A stretch of 64,000 nucleotides of DNA from contig OV884014.1 of the NCBI GenBank assembly GCA_930367205.1, forward strand, positions 114,459,768-114,523,767. The letters are read 5' to 3'. This DNA is from Acanthosoma haemorrhoidale (Eukaryota > Arthropoda > Insecta > Hemiptera > Acanthosomatidae). The notes below the pieces were generated by a model. That model was not told where the DNA came from, made no database searches, and saw nothing but the letters and a program-made list of their open reading frames with translations. Positions within the stretch are counted from its first letter, which is position 1, and every line of letters starts with the position of its first letter. The translations under genes were made by a program, and so were the position numbers. Positions 31,885 to 43,377 of the stretch are shown here, one piece after another.

Positions 31885-34324
31885 CCTTATAACTTAGGTT
31901 AATCTGTATATGCAGCCTCCCACGTCAAATCCCTCGTCAAACCAAGAATATCGGTAGTCCTAGCTCAATAATATTGTCAATATTTTGAAATAATGACAAT
32001 ACTACTGCAGGGTACCTGTGAAGGTCGCGCTTCGGCCCTCCAGGAGAGAATCGAACTGTGGTAATATCGGTCAAAGATCATATTTAGGTCCATTGCAATG
32101 TCTCAGCGCTATCGATACATCGATGTTAAGTCACGCCTTCACAACTCAAGAACACGACTCTGATCTGATCTCCAACGGACCGAATCGAGTTGGACCTATT
32201 GCGAAATGAGACCCTTTCGTAACATTTTTTCAGACTGAAGGCTAGCGAGAAGACTCATGACCCCATGGGGTCGCCGAATTATAGGGTTCACACCCGGGTC
32301 CTAGCTTGTTCTAATTGTTGCTTCTTCGTGTTCGAGGTTTCTCTTTGAGAGACTGTTCTTACTAGACTCTTTGCCGATGTCATCATCGCGGGAGTTCGAC
32401 CGCTTTCGTCTTCCTTTGCGTAGTTATGAACGAATATTAACAATAATGTGTTATATATTTTAATAATAGTTTCTGTAAAATTGAAGAAGTTCTTAGTCCG
32501 AATGGCCATTACTGGCAAGTAAGAATGGTAGCATTCCAAATGGTGGTCTTCGAAAAGTATTTTTTTTAATCAGAAACCCAGTTTTTGCGTTCACGTCTGA
32601 GTAATGTTTGGATTTTAGTGAACTATGGTTACTAGACGTCATTGAATTGTCAGTAATATCATGACGGTAGTTTTCGTACCCTTTGAGGTGATTCACCACT
32701 CTTGGTTTTGAGTGTCCCTTCTTACCCGGACCATCGCCTGGGCAGGAGGAGCTCGGTTCTGACCGGCTGATTTATGCTGTTTAAACCAGCGAATGCTTTG
32801 ATGAATGTCCTACTTGATAAAGAGTCGAGGTAATTGGTTGCTTAGATCTTGTACATTGCTCACTATCTATCATAGGCACCAATTACAATAATATATTCAG
32901 TCTCGTCGCCTGTTTCATTCTGTTCCACTTACTTCGTGCTTGCTCGTTAGCCGCTCTTATTCTTGTTCGGGTGAAATTAACTTGGCCGAATAAGGAATGT
33001 CCGGCCATGTGGCGGTACCTTTGTGACGCCATGAACGTGCACTTATGAAATTTGCTATTTTGATTTACCTAATAAATCTGTGAAAAGCAAACGTCACGGA
33101 AAAGAAGCTTTCGAAGAGTTCAGTGACTAGCTGTTTCCATCGATGATTTATTTCCTCTGTCTTTGTATATAATAATATTTGTATAATATAATAATAATAA
33201 TTCAGGTTCTTCCGGGAAATTTGAGCTCCTAGACAAAAACTAATGCCATATTTGAATTCAAGGCTTCAAATTCATAAAATCAGCTCCATATCTCCGCAAC
33301 CAAAACACGTGTCGGCCTGTGTAATGTATTCTGGCGGTCTGACGTTAGCAAAAGCCGATATGGAAATAGTTACATTTATGAAAAAATAACTAATATGCAA
33401 TAACTACTGACAGTAATGTTAATTAGCTGACTGTCTGACAGATTTGAGTTCGCCTTTAAACTGAGAAATGTACACCGACGGACAGACTAACATGTCTGCA
33501 ACGGTTTAACTCTTGAAGTAGCCGGCCTCTTTTGCATTTAGATAGGTTTCGACGCTTCGTCTAGAGTGAACGGATCGCCTGTTTATGAGTTGGCGGTATC
33601 TCGTTACTGCCCAACCGTGAAAGCAAGCATTTGTACATATCGAAGAGAACGAGCTCTGTACGCATGCATTCCTCCCTTTAACGGTTCGTAGCCACTTCGT
33701 TTCGGCCTGGAACTTGCGTCTGTTTGCTCTTAGTCTCAGAAGATAGGGTTATAAACAAATCAGCCTTATCTGAAGAGGACGTCACTCTCACATACGATTT
33801 ACATTACGAATAAAAACACATCTGCTATGGTTTCTCGAGAAAAAAAAATTCTAAATTAAAATTTTTGTTTCCATCTCCCCAGCAAATTTATTTATTTAAT
33901 TATCAATTATTAGCTAAAGCAAAGGCAAATTCACGACACATGGAGTTAAGGGTGTATCTCCACCTTCTCACACCGCATATGGGTGTAACAATATAAACAA
34001 AATGTTAGTTTGAAGGGCCAATGTCCCACCCCAGCTTGAAGAGATCTTTGCACCACTTGCGTAAGGTTGACTTGATCGGCCCTTGAATTCGCCAGTGAAG
34101 TGCCTTGCTCTGGTCCAAAACGTGGTCGACCTCTACTTCTCTCTTTATCACTACCTTGCCAAAAAATCACGCAGAAGAGTCAAAATAGCTGAGGGCAAGA
34201 CCCAGGAGGAGAGGTCAGAAGAAGCTCTCAAACTTGAAAATGGGGAATAAGGGAAAATTATGGAGAATTATTTGGATTGATTGGATCCTTGTAAGAGGGA
34301 CCTATATCCCGTTGTTATTATTTA
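31885..34324. other. Unannotated spacer, 2.4 kb
   Basis: No exon or transposon end that I can support. It holds short microsatellite-like AT runs near 33170-33205. A minus-strand stretch at 33946-34170 encodes a basic segment (KERSRGRPRFG) and in another frame HWRIQGPIKSTLRKWCKDLF, which looks like old coding debris of unknown origin. Confidence 0.4.
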
Positions 34325-34830
34325 TTTTTTTCAAAACCCCTTCATTAACATTAACATTATGATCAAATGAACAATACAATTGAACAAAACTTAAAGAATA
34401 ATTACGCCTCTTGCTCCATACTATGATGCATTCGGAGGAGGGTAGAATTGCAATTACCTTTTTATAGTGAAAATTTCAATAATCAGGTAGACTGGTCTAG
34501 GTGATGGGGCTCACCTTCGGTTTACAATCTGGGAAACTTACAAAACTCAAACCTTAAAACTAAAGCGTTCCTGCCATCAATAAGGGAACGGAGCAGGGGT
34601 TATCGTGTTAAACACCGGTTTTGTCAAGTATTGTAGGGAGTCGAAAAATTTGATATGTCTACGTTGAATGAATTCATCCACCGTAGGCAGCTCAAAGACC
34701 TCGTGAAGCTCACTGTTGCTCCGCTGCTCGAATGAAGTATTTCTGGCCACTTTCATCAGAATACCGTTTTGGAATTGGAGTCGCCGAGCTGTCGTATATA
34801 CGTTAGATGACGAAAAGCGGTGCACCATGA
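34325..34830 (-). mobile_element. Jockey-A copy, 5' truncated
   Basis: Minus orientation. The tail is the T-run near 34325-34332. The 3' UTR carries CTAGGTGATGGGGCTCACC and the coding end lies at 34577-34828. Ends abruptly at the start of the ALLYGAP block. Confidence 0.85.
34577..34828 (-). pseudogene. Jockey-A RT C-terminus, 83 codons
   Basis: Best-preserved version of the Jockey-A C-terminus in the window: ARRLQQ-like QFQNGILMKVARNTSFEQRS, then NSELHEVFELPTVDEFIQRR and HIKFFDSLQYLT. Here the Arg codon that is TGA in the 14.0-, 16.9- and 60.2-kb copies is intact (CGA), so this copy derives from a source element without that stop. It lacks RT catalytic blocks because of 5' truncation. Confidence 0.8.
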
Positions 34831-35660
34831 TATTATACTAAATGTCTTAATTGTATATTGTATGATAAAGGAGAGGAGTTTAATTTCTATTTAATTTATG
34901 ATTCGGACTAATGGATATTTTGCTGATGAATTTTGGAATTGAGAGCACATTTATGGTTTTAGGTGTTTTTAGTAGCTCTAACAAGTTTTTTTTTTGTTTT
35001 TTTTGATAGTTGGAAAATAATCTTTTAAGGTCCCGATTACTGAAGATCTAATGGTTACCAGTTCTGGTATTTCCAGTAAAAAAAAATGAATAAATGACTT
35101 TTATAATAACCAGCTTTAGTCATCAGAGTCTTTCGTTACTTTATGACATCCGTTTTATTTTACTGCAGCATCGAACATGCGCTTTTCGATCTCACAATAT
35201 TTTATGTTGAATTAATGAGGTTGCTCGACCATCATATTAAAAAATAAGTTTTTGCATTTCCTAAAATTTATTTTTTGTGAAGTAAACATCGCTGTAGAAG
35301 GGCTATCTATCCTGTAAACAACCATCTATCCTTGTACCCCATTATAGAGAACGGTCTTTGAAAGAGTGTTTTTGCCGTTAAATTTCTAAATGTAAGACTT
35401 ACTTAAATGGAAATAGTATTGTTGTTTACAAAGGACAATCAACTGTCCTTGGGAGAAAAAGACAGCATCTCTTTAACTGGCATGAAATGTAAAAAAAAAA
35501 AAAAGTATATATACTTTGTATGTGGGTTCAAGAGAACACGTGGCAAAGAACAGATTACCGAACACTCAATATATTTTTTTCATATCGAAGTCTGTCGCTC
35601 GTAAAAGTGATAGAAGTCGTAAAAATAATTCAATCTAATTGTAAAAAAAAATGGTGTATA
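34831..35660. other. Unannotated spacer
   Basis: No coding region supported; AT-rich with homopolymers at 34987-35003. Confidence 0.4.
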
Positions 35661-35661
35661 C

Positions 35662-35740
35662 CAAGTATTTAAAAACCATAAAAATATTTCCAAGGCAACA
35701 CGTGTTGGTCCAAAAATAAATATAAATTAATATTGTTTAA
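35662..35740 (+). repeat. Direct repeat, left copy flanking satellite block
   Basis: The block AAGTATTTAAAAACCATAAA...GGCAACAC...CCAAAAATAAATATA recurs in the same orientation at 37861-37940, outside the inverted repeats that enclose the 64/67-bp satellite. Confidence 0.5.
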
Positions 35741-35807
35741 ATCAAGAGGTAAGGGGGGGGGGAGGGTTCGCCTCCGACCTCGTGGTGCGTTCTCTTAGAG
35801 TAAACGA

Positions 35808-37197
35808 TCTCACAACACTAAGTAAAAACACCTGATAACAAATTATCTAATAACAAAAATAAAAAATCACAATAATGGCATAGTATACACAATAAAGTCT
35901 ATTAATACAGGAAGTTATGGAATAAAGTTAAGGTGTCGAGTGTTATACTGACTTTATATAGAGATGTTTGATTCTACCTCAGGTACAGAAGGTAGGGTTT
36001 GTTTGTTCCTTAGGAGGTATTCGGTCAACTGCAGGTACTACCTCAGGTACAGAAGGTAGGGTTTGTTTGTTCCTTAGGAGGTATTCGGTCAACTGCAGGT
36101 ACTACCTCAGGTACAGAAGGTAGGGTTTGTTTGTTCCTTAGGAGGTATTCGGTCAACTGCAGGTACTACCTCAGGTACAGAAGGTAGGGTTTGTTTGTTC
36201 CTTAGGAGGTATTCGGTCAACTGCAGGTACTACCTCAAGAGGTACAGAAGGTAGGGTTTGTTTGTTCCTTAGGAGGTATTCGGTCAACTGCAGGTACTAC
36301 CTCAAGAGGTACAGAAGGTAGGGTTTGTTTGTTCCTTAGGAGGTATTCGGTCAACTGCAGGTACTACCTCAAGAGGTACAGAAGGTAGGGTTTGTTTGTT
36401 CCTTAGGAGGTATTCGGTCAACTGCAGGTACTACCTCAAGAGGTACAGAAGGTAGGGTTTGTTTGTTCCTTAGGAGGTATTCGGTCAACTGCAGGTACTA
36501 CCTCAAGAGGTACAGAAGGTAGGGTTTGTTTGTTCCTTAGGAGGTATTCGGTCAACTGCAGGTACTACCTCAAGAGGTACAGAAGGTAGGGTTTGTTTGT
36601 TCCTTAGGAGGTATTCGGTCAACTGCAGGTACTACCTCAAGAGGTACAGAAGGTAGGGTTTGTTTGTTCCTTAGGAGGTATTCGGTCAACTGCAGGTACT
36701 ACCTCAAGAGGTACAGAAGGTAGGGTTTGTTTGTTCCTTAGGAGGTATTCGGTCAACTGCAGGTACTACCTCAAGAGGTACAGAAGGTAGGGTTTGTTTG
36801 TTCCTTAGGAGGTATTCGGTCAACTGCAGGTACTACCTCAGGTACAGAAGGTAGGGTTTGTTTGTTCCTTAGGAGGTATTCGGTCAACTGCAGGTACTAC
36901 CTCAAGAGGTACGGAAGGTAGGGTTTGTTTGTTCCTTAGAAGATAAAGGCCCGATAACTTTACTAACTCATATGGCCTGTTGTGATCAGAATATGTTCGA
37001 GAGTTATTGACGGAAATCCACTGTTTTATGTTTTTTTTTAATATTTGTTCGTAATTATATTTATTTTTATTATTATTATTATATTATATTATTATCGCCC
37101 AATCACCTTTTCTGAATTAATAGTATTTAGTGTACACTACACCATTATTGTGATTTTTTTTGTTGTTTTTTGTAGGTATTTACTGTTGTGAGATAGT
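35808..37197. repeat. Inverted-repeat-bounded unit containing the satellite
   Basis: 35808-35930 and the reverse complement of about 37087-37197 share TATCTCACAACA-like ends, ATCACAATAATGG and GTATACAC/GTGTACAC plus TATTAAT blocks. The arms are about 110 bp and roughly 70 percent similar by eye. The satellite lies between them. This is the layout of a miniature inverted-repeat element or other TIR element with an expanded internal tandem repeat. Confidence 0.55.
35974..36941. repeat. 64/67-bp satellite, 14 units plus a partial
   Basis: Unit starts (CTACCTC) fall at 35974, 36038, 36102, 36166, then every 67 bp from 36230 to 36833, then 36897. Units 1-4 and 14 are 64 bp (CTCAGGTAC); units 5-13 are 67 bp with three extra bases (CTCAAGAGGTAC). 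The rest of the unit (GTAGGGTTTGTTTGTTCCTT then AGGAGGTATTCGGTCAACTG) is invariant except in the last partial unit. The long variant contains the small palindrome TACCTC-AA-GAGGTA. Every unit carries CTACCTCA, the full 8-base complement of the let-7 seed region. Confidence 0.97.
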
Positions 37198-37205
37198 TAA
37201 TTATA

Positions 37206-39399
37206 CGACAGTCTTCCAAACGCGCCAATCTCGCTTCTTGTTTGTAAACTAATATCGTTGTCAAATCCTTCAATAAAAATACAATAAAGTTTACCGCGAG
37301 ATTTTCAGAAAATAGTTATTCTGCTTAGTACTTTGAAGACCTCTTAATCCTAAAACTAGTGTTTATAATTGTACGATTTCGTAAAACTTACGACCTCACA
37401 AAATTTATAAGACTTACAAACAGTTTATTATTACAAATAACATACAATAATGACATAGTTTACAAGTGGTTCAGGACTTAATTAACCAGCCTGGAGCTTA
37501 ATGGACAATATTTACTTTATGCCAAGCCGACCATTGTTGGGAAATCTGATGCCGAGTTATTTCAATAAGGTATAATTCATTCAACTATGCGACATTTTAA
37601 TGTAACACATATATTTGCTTGGGAAATAATGTATTTAGAAATACATACCATATTTTAGCGATGATGGAGATATCTTTCAAACCCGAGATGTTTTCTCGTC
37701 GTTACCTTGAGTTTTGACCCACCGGCTTATAATCCTTCCAAGCTTTCAAAGGAAATAATTATAAATAACGCTTATCTCGAAATAATTTCATTTTTTTCAT
37801 CGGTATGGTGAATAAAATAACATAAACCGGTTACTGGTTAATATACAGTTAAATATACTAAGTATTTAACAAAAAAACATATAAATTTTTGTAAGGCAAC
37901 ACATTTTAGCCCAAAAATAAATATATAACATTTAAAAGTTAAAGCAAAAACACGCCAATTGACAATGTGTATACATGCTTGGTTTGAAATTTATAACCAC
38001 GAAAATGAACAATTAAGTACTCTGCTTCTACCTGACTTTAAAAGCTTTATCAAGGCTCAGAATAAATTTAACACGTAATATTCCGAGTTAAGGATAGATT
38101 AAATTCGTGTATATTACAGAAAATAATTTGTTCGTGTCTAACGAAATATGTCAGGTATTTAATGTTCTTTTAGTCTTTTTCAAGCGGTTTTTTGTTCAAT
38201 ATTGTTGTTATTTTTTTTTTAATTTCCATTCTCAAATACAGCAAAGAATTTTTTTTTTTGCAATCATTAAATGCTGACTATGCAAGAAGCCTTGCCGGGG
38301 AAAATCACTTCCAAGGGTATTCGCATTTCACTGTTTATTCGTTCCCTGTTTTAAGAGGGTTTTTTTTTAAAGAGAATTATTTAGGCAGGTTCCCACACTG
38401 TACGTCTTCCTTGGCAAGAAGTTTGTCATACTTTGCTCGTAGCTCGACATCAAAAGCTCTTGTGCAGATAAAAATCCAGTACACGTTCCCGCGACCTGTA
38501 ATTTTCGAATAAGTATTTCATAATGGAGTTTTTTGGATTTGTACGAGGGAGAAGCTGTTGTATGGAATCCACAACATCAACGATATAAATATAGGAACTA
38601 GTATGATGCTTGGGAACATATTCAAAATAATATTACTATGGAGTGTTGTTTGAAAGGACATATGATAGCTACTTTCAGGAAGTTGGCGATGAATGGGAAA
38701 AACAGTGGACGAACAGGGGCTGGCATGGACGAATTACACAAGCCAGAATGGTAATAAACTTCATTCATTTGGAACAACATAACGAATGAAACCGAAGAAG
38801 GGATGTCTGGCAATGTCGTCGTGTCGCACACAATCGTGTCTGCAATTAAGGACCTCTAGGGGTGCCAAGCCACGCGTCGTGGGAACTAGGTTCAAGAGAT
38901 TATTCTCACAAGTCTCCGATGAAGAAGTTCTCTGCAACGAAGGAAGAAATAAATGTTAACGGAAAGCTATATGTTGTGGTGAAAAAATAATGTCTATTTT
39001 CTGTTGACTCGCTTGTAAAATTAAGTATTTTTGAGTTTAGTGAGGCGGTGGCCAATGCCCACCTAATCTGCAACTCTTTGTTCTGAGGCGCAGAAAACAA
39101 GAAGGCCGCGACATCTCAAGGAGAGCGAAAATTGGTCAATAACGCCTGGGTTTATCAATCTCGGTGCACTACCGTGTAATTATCAAACGTCGATTCAGCG
39201 AGAAATCGATTAGTGTTCGATTCCTGGCAAAGATAAAAATATTTATTCTCCGAGACAACATTTTACCGCTAATTAATTACTATGTGTTTTTTAGCAGTTT
39301 CGTTCTGAGAATAGGTTACGACCAGTGACATTCTTTTGGAGTCGAAAAACTTTTTAATTACTTCCTATTAGGGGAAAAAAAACGTACCGTAATTTAATT
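37206..39399. other. Unannotated spacer with right direct repeat at 37861-37940
   Basis: Apart from the direct repeat shared with 35662-35740, no feature is supported. Open frames at 38192-38512 and 38622-38831 have no recognisable family. Confidence 0.4.
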
Positions 39400-39719
39400 G
39401 TATGGCATCGAAATCCACTACTACAAGGACTGCTCCAAAAATTCCGATCCTAAGTCCTCAGAACTGCTCCTTGTGCCAACTGTCCTTGACCTTATACCCT
39501 CAGGATTTGACAAATTCCACAAAAACCTATCCGCTCGTCCAAATCCTCTTGAAAACTCCTTACCCAAACCCAAACACCCATCACTACAATTCTCTTCGTT
39601 GCTTAAAACGGCGGTGGCCTCGCGATATATTGATTTATATATATACTGAGTGCCTGTGGCTCTGTTCCCTCTGGTTTTCGGGAGTGGGGGGAGCTTCTGG
39701 GCAGAATGTGTATGAATGG
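39400..39719 (+). mobile_element. Diverged Jockey-C-like RT C-terminus
   Basis: Plus-strand frames read LENSLPKPKHPSLQFSSLLK and, shifted, NSLRCLKRRWPRDILIY followed by a stop. This equals the HPYNPPQRLKRQWPREL end of Jockey-C RT. Truncated at its right side by LTR B copy 3 at 39720. Confidence 0.55.
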
Positions 39720-40471
39720 TGTCGGGGGCGTCACTAGGGGAGTGCCTAATCACTCTAGCCCTGGTGACAAGTGCGGATTGTTGTAGTTTATAACATGGAC
39801 CATGTTCCAGAGGTTTCATAAAGAATAAGACCAGTTTTCAGAGTTCGGGCGGGAGATCGGCAGCGTAATAGTACAAGTCGTCAGAGGTTCTGCTAGAGGC
39901 TGTGAGACGAGGTGACTGCCCAGAGGTGTGGCAGAGAGAGAGTAGACTAGTAGAAGATTCCAGGACCCCGGGGTCCTGGAGTATCGCGACCGGGTGATAG
40001 CGGCTGTCTAGATGCAGAGACTGGAGAAGAGTGTCTCTACAGGGCGAAACTTCCTGATTTAAATATAACTTCCCCTTCCCAGTGGAAGGCGGAGCCGGCT
40101 GAAAGGTTTTTTTTTTATGATGCCCAGGTGGCCAATCCCCCTTAAGTTATTGACTGTTGGTCTAAAAGGGTGTGTTTTATGATGTCACACCTACCGAGGT
40201 ACGTGATCGCTCGTCCCCTAAAGGACTGTTTATTGGCATGGCTTTTATGACCGCCGGCGACCAGAGGTCTACCGTGTTGGTTTTATTAGGGGCAGGTGGC
40301 TTACCCTCTCAGGTTTTATTGCAGGACCTTCGACCCTCTGTTACTTGTTTCACTACTACCGGCTTTTCCATGATTTACTACCAGAAAAGCATGTTTTACA
40401 TCTAATTATAATACATTATATATGCACCAGAGTATAGGGTGATTTAACACTTATGTAGTTGAGTCACTACA
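39720..40471 (+). mobile_element. Solo LTR, family B copy 3
   Basis: Begins TGTCGGGGGCGTCACTAGGG and ends TGAGTCACTACA, with near-matching 5-bp flanks (AATGG/ATTGG). Shares CCTAGCCCTGGTGACAAGTG and GAGTATAGGGTGATTTA with the other B copies. It is 752 bp against 539 bp for copy 2, with extra sequence in the middle. No internal genes. Confidence 0.75.
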
Positions 40472-40516
40472 ATTGGAAATAGTAAATAATTATTATTGAA
40501 TTCTTACATCTCAATT

Positions 40517-40735
40517 TAGCGCTCTTTGTCAGCCTCCACTGGCTCGGTGACGCGGCTGACGGAGGAACGTGGGAGACTTCCCAAGTCTCCGCTTCCTCTT
40601 TCGCATGCGAGGGAGGTGACAACCATGTGGATTTGGGCTGTTTGTAAATACTGTATGAATGAAAACATTTATCACAATTACTTATTGCCTAATAAGGCAG
40701 ATTATAATTTTAGCACAATAAAGAAGTTTCAATAG
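40517..40735 (+). mobile_element. Jockey-C 3' UTR fragment
   Basis: Contains GCGGCTGACGGAGGAACG, GGAGGTGACAACCATGTGG and the terminal GGCAGATTATAATTT..GCACAATAAAG. Short, extremely 5'-truncated. Confidence 0.72.
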
Positions 40736-40914
40736 AACCTCTCAATTATTAATGCAGTACTAGGAAAAGGTTTTTTGGTTTTTTTTTTTCAAATTAAGTT
40801 CTTATTACAGTAATAAAAAGACTAGGCAACTTAATTGATAGTAATTTATTTAATTATGTATGCCATTGTGTGGGCTTAAAGGCGGGAGTCAACCATTCGA
40901 ACGTTCATATATTA

Positions 40915-41805
40915 GAGGGACCGGAAAGTAATGTCGTTTATTTTTACATTAAATTCAAACAGATAAATTTTTAACCAGTTTTTATTTTTGATCAATGATG
41001 TAATCACCCTCGTTATCAGCAACCTTTTGGCCATCTAGTGTGCAAATTTTCAATGCCAGATCGATAAAAGTCAATTGGATTTTGGGCAAAAATACCTGGA
41101 GATGGCATTTTTGACATCAGTTTTTAAATTTTTTGCCACTTAGAAAATGTAGCGACCGGTATCGGGAGAGTATGGTGGTTGAGGCATTACCTCCCAACCC
41201 AACTCATTAATTTTTTCCAGGGTTCTTGCAGAAGAAATAGACGCAGTGGGGTCTTGCATTATCGTGTTCTGCAACACGCCTGTTTTATTGACAATCGCTG
41301 GGAAATTTTCAATTGATTGATTTATTCTATCCAATTGTTCACTGTAAAGATCTGCATTCACAGTTTTTCCAGGTATCAGCGATTAACGACCCCGCAAATA
41401 CTCCACCAAACACACGAAAGCGCCTTTTTGGAGTGTAAACCTGGCTTAGCTGTACTTCGTGGCGATTCATGCGGAGAGAGACTTTTGGATTATCATAGAT
41501 GACCCATTTTTCATCACCAGCCTCACCCTCTATACTTGCCCGATATTGTGCCATCGGATTTCCATTAATTCCGACCGCTAAAAATTTGAAAATTCGGATG
41601 ATGTCCAAAATGCCATACCAGATATTTTGCTCAAAAACCAATTGATTTTTAACGATCTGGCATAGAAAATTTGTACACTAGATGGCAAAAGGTTGCTGAT
41701 AACGAGAGGGATCACATCATTGATTAAAAACAAAAACTTGTTAAAAATTTATTTTTTGACTTTAATGTAAAAAAAAAAAAAAACGACATTACTTTCCGGT
41801 CCCCC
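40915..41805 (-). mobile_element. Foldback mariner with about 225-bp inverted ends
   Basis: Flanked by TA on both sides. Both ends start GAGGGACCGGAAAGTAATGT/GGGGGACCGGAAAGTAATGT and stay inverted copies of each other for about 225 bp (40915-41145 versus 41575-41805), far longer than normal mariner ends. The right arm is an inverted copy of the transposase C-terminal end, replacing the N-terminal half. A third copy of this end is at 25449-25740. Confidence 0.82.
41140..41641 (-). pseudogene. mariner transposase remnant (mellifera/cecropia type)
   Basis: The middle of a mariner transposase: GDEKWVIYDNPK with the first catalytic Asp, then a frameshift, TVNADLYSEQLDRINQ-like sequence, a degenerate VVLQNTIMQDPTA where HDNARPHTA is expected, and ELGWEVMPQPPYSPD. 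The expected APSD with the third Asp is missing (PPYSPDTGRYIF). No N-terminal DNA-binding domain remains. It is well decayed and could not be active. Confidence 0.78.
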
Positions 41806-41807
41806 TA

Positions 41808-43377
41808 TTATATACTTAGAGTAAGGGTGATCGTAAACTGAAATAGTCAGCTTCTGGTCCGTTTCCGTCCAATTTGAATTAGAGAAGTTCTTAGTGTATT
41901 AATCATTCATTACTTACTGCGTCAAAAAAAACTTGTTCGCTGGGTTGTCAGCATATTTTAATTCCTTCTTCTGCATATTTTGATTCCTTCTTCTGTTTTC
42001 TTCTCTGTACCTTTTGTAACTTATATTGCAGAGTACTTCTTCATCTGAATATGATATGAGAACACCCCTTAAGAGATAGTTTTCCCCGGTTAGGTTTCTT
42101 ACATATCTACTTATTATTGAATGATTCTGAAACCACAACTGGGTACTTTTTGCCAGAAAAAATCCTGGCGTTTCATTAGTGAATAGAAATTTAAAAAGAC
42201 GTTATTAAAAAAACAAATACCGCTTAAAACGGCTGAAATACCTGGCAAGTCTTGTTAAATCCAAAAAAATTATTTTCTTAAATATACTTGAATTCAATGT
42301 AACCTTAAATAAGAACTTTATCTGTTAAATATCAATGGCGGGGGGGGGGGGAGTCTCAGCTCGGAAGTAAGACATTTCTAGAAATGTTGTACCGGTCTTG
42401 CCTATCCAAAGCGCCTGTTCAAACTGCACTGAATGATATTTGATAAACATTGTCATACACACTTCATACCTGAATTGGTCAACTAAACATTTAAGCTCCA
42501 TGCTTTCAAGTCCTCTGTTCAAATCCTAAAAGTGGAGTGAATTTATTTCATTTACATAAATAGAAGTGAGTGGCTACCGATTTTTTAAATTCACATATAT
42601 TTGTTTATTCATTTTTTTTTTTTTTAAATCATTAATCTAGAAATATCACATAAGTGTAGGTATTAATTTAAGTTATTTTTCTTTACTACGTAACAAGGTT
42701 CTGCTCTACGGTTCCTAGTGGGACCAAAAATAAATAGGAGCACAAATGAATGTAACACACTTCTGAAAATTATTATCTTAATTAAAGAATTAAAATTAAA
42801 TTAGTTATCTTAAACAAAGAATAGATTGCAAGCGAATTTTATTAATTGTTCAGGCAGTGAAAACGAACATGTAAAAAGTGAATAGAAGTGGCTTTGTTTT
42901 TTTATTAATTCTTACCGTCTGTATGCCATCAGAATATTCGCTCTTTGTCAATTCACTCTTTAGTCATTCATTTTCATTAAATTTTCTATTGTATATCCTT
43001 CACTATCTTTGATGGATTGTGAGAATCTAACCACGGCGAGGAAAAACAATCCAGTTTTTTTTGTTACCGTTCATTATATATGGATTATTTTCTTGAATTT
43101 TCTAGTAAAGAAGATAAAAATTCATTCTATATTACTCTTTTTGTTTACTCATTACCTCATTAATTTAAGGATGAATTGATAAATGAAGGAAGAAAATTAA
43201 TAACTTAACCATACAAAAAAAAAATAATAAAAAACTACTATTTTGTAAGTAGTTGCTAATAGGAGAATTTAATAATACGAATTCGTAGGCAATGTAACTA
43301 CACCTTTATTTAGCTTCATTATTGTGGAGAAGTAAGTATTTGTGATACAGTGTACATTCCAATCGTCTCACATTGCA
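41808..43377. other. Unannotated AT-rich spacer
   Basis: No exon or element end recognised. A G-run lies at 42337-42350 and poly-T at 42614-42625. Confidence 0.4.

Noticed and set aside
32260..32320. tRNA-like GGGTTCACACCCGGGTCC
   Set aside because: Only a T-arm-like string; no acceptor or anticodon arm pairs with it.
33946..34170. Minus-strand ORF with a GRPRFG basic motif
   Set aside because: No AT-hook protein context, no splice structure; looks like old retroelement debris and I cannot assign it.
25896..36941. CRISPR array
   Set aside because: Both arrays are head-to-tail satellites without unique spacers, in a eukaryotic genome.
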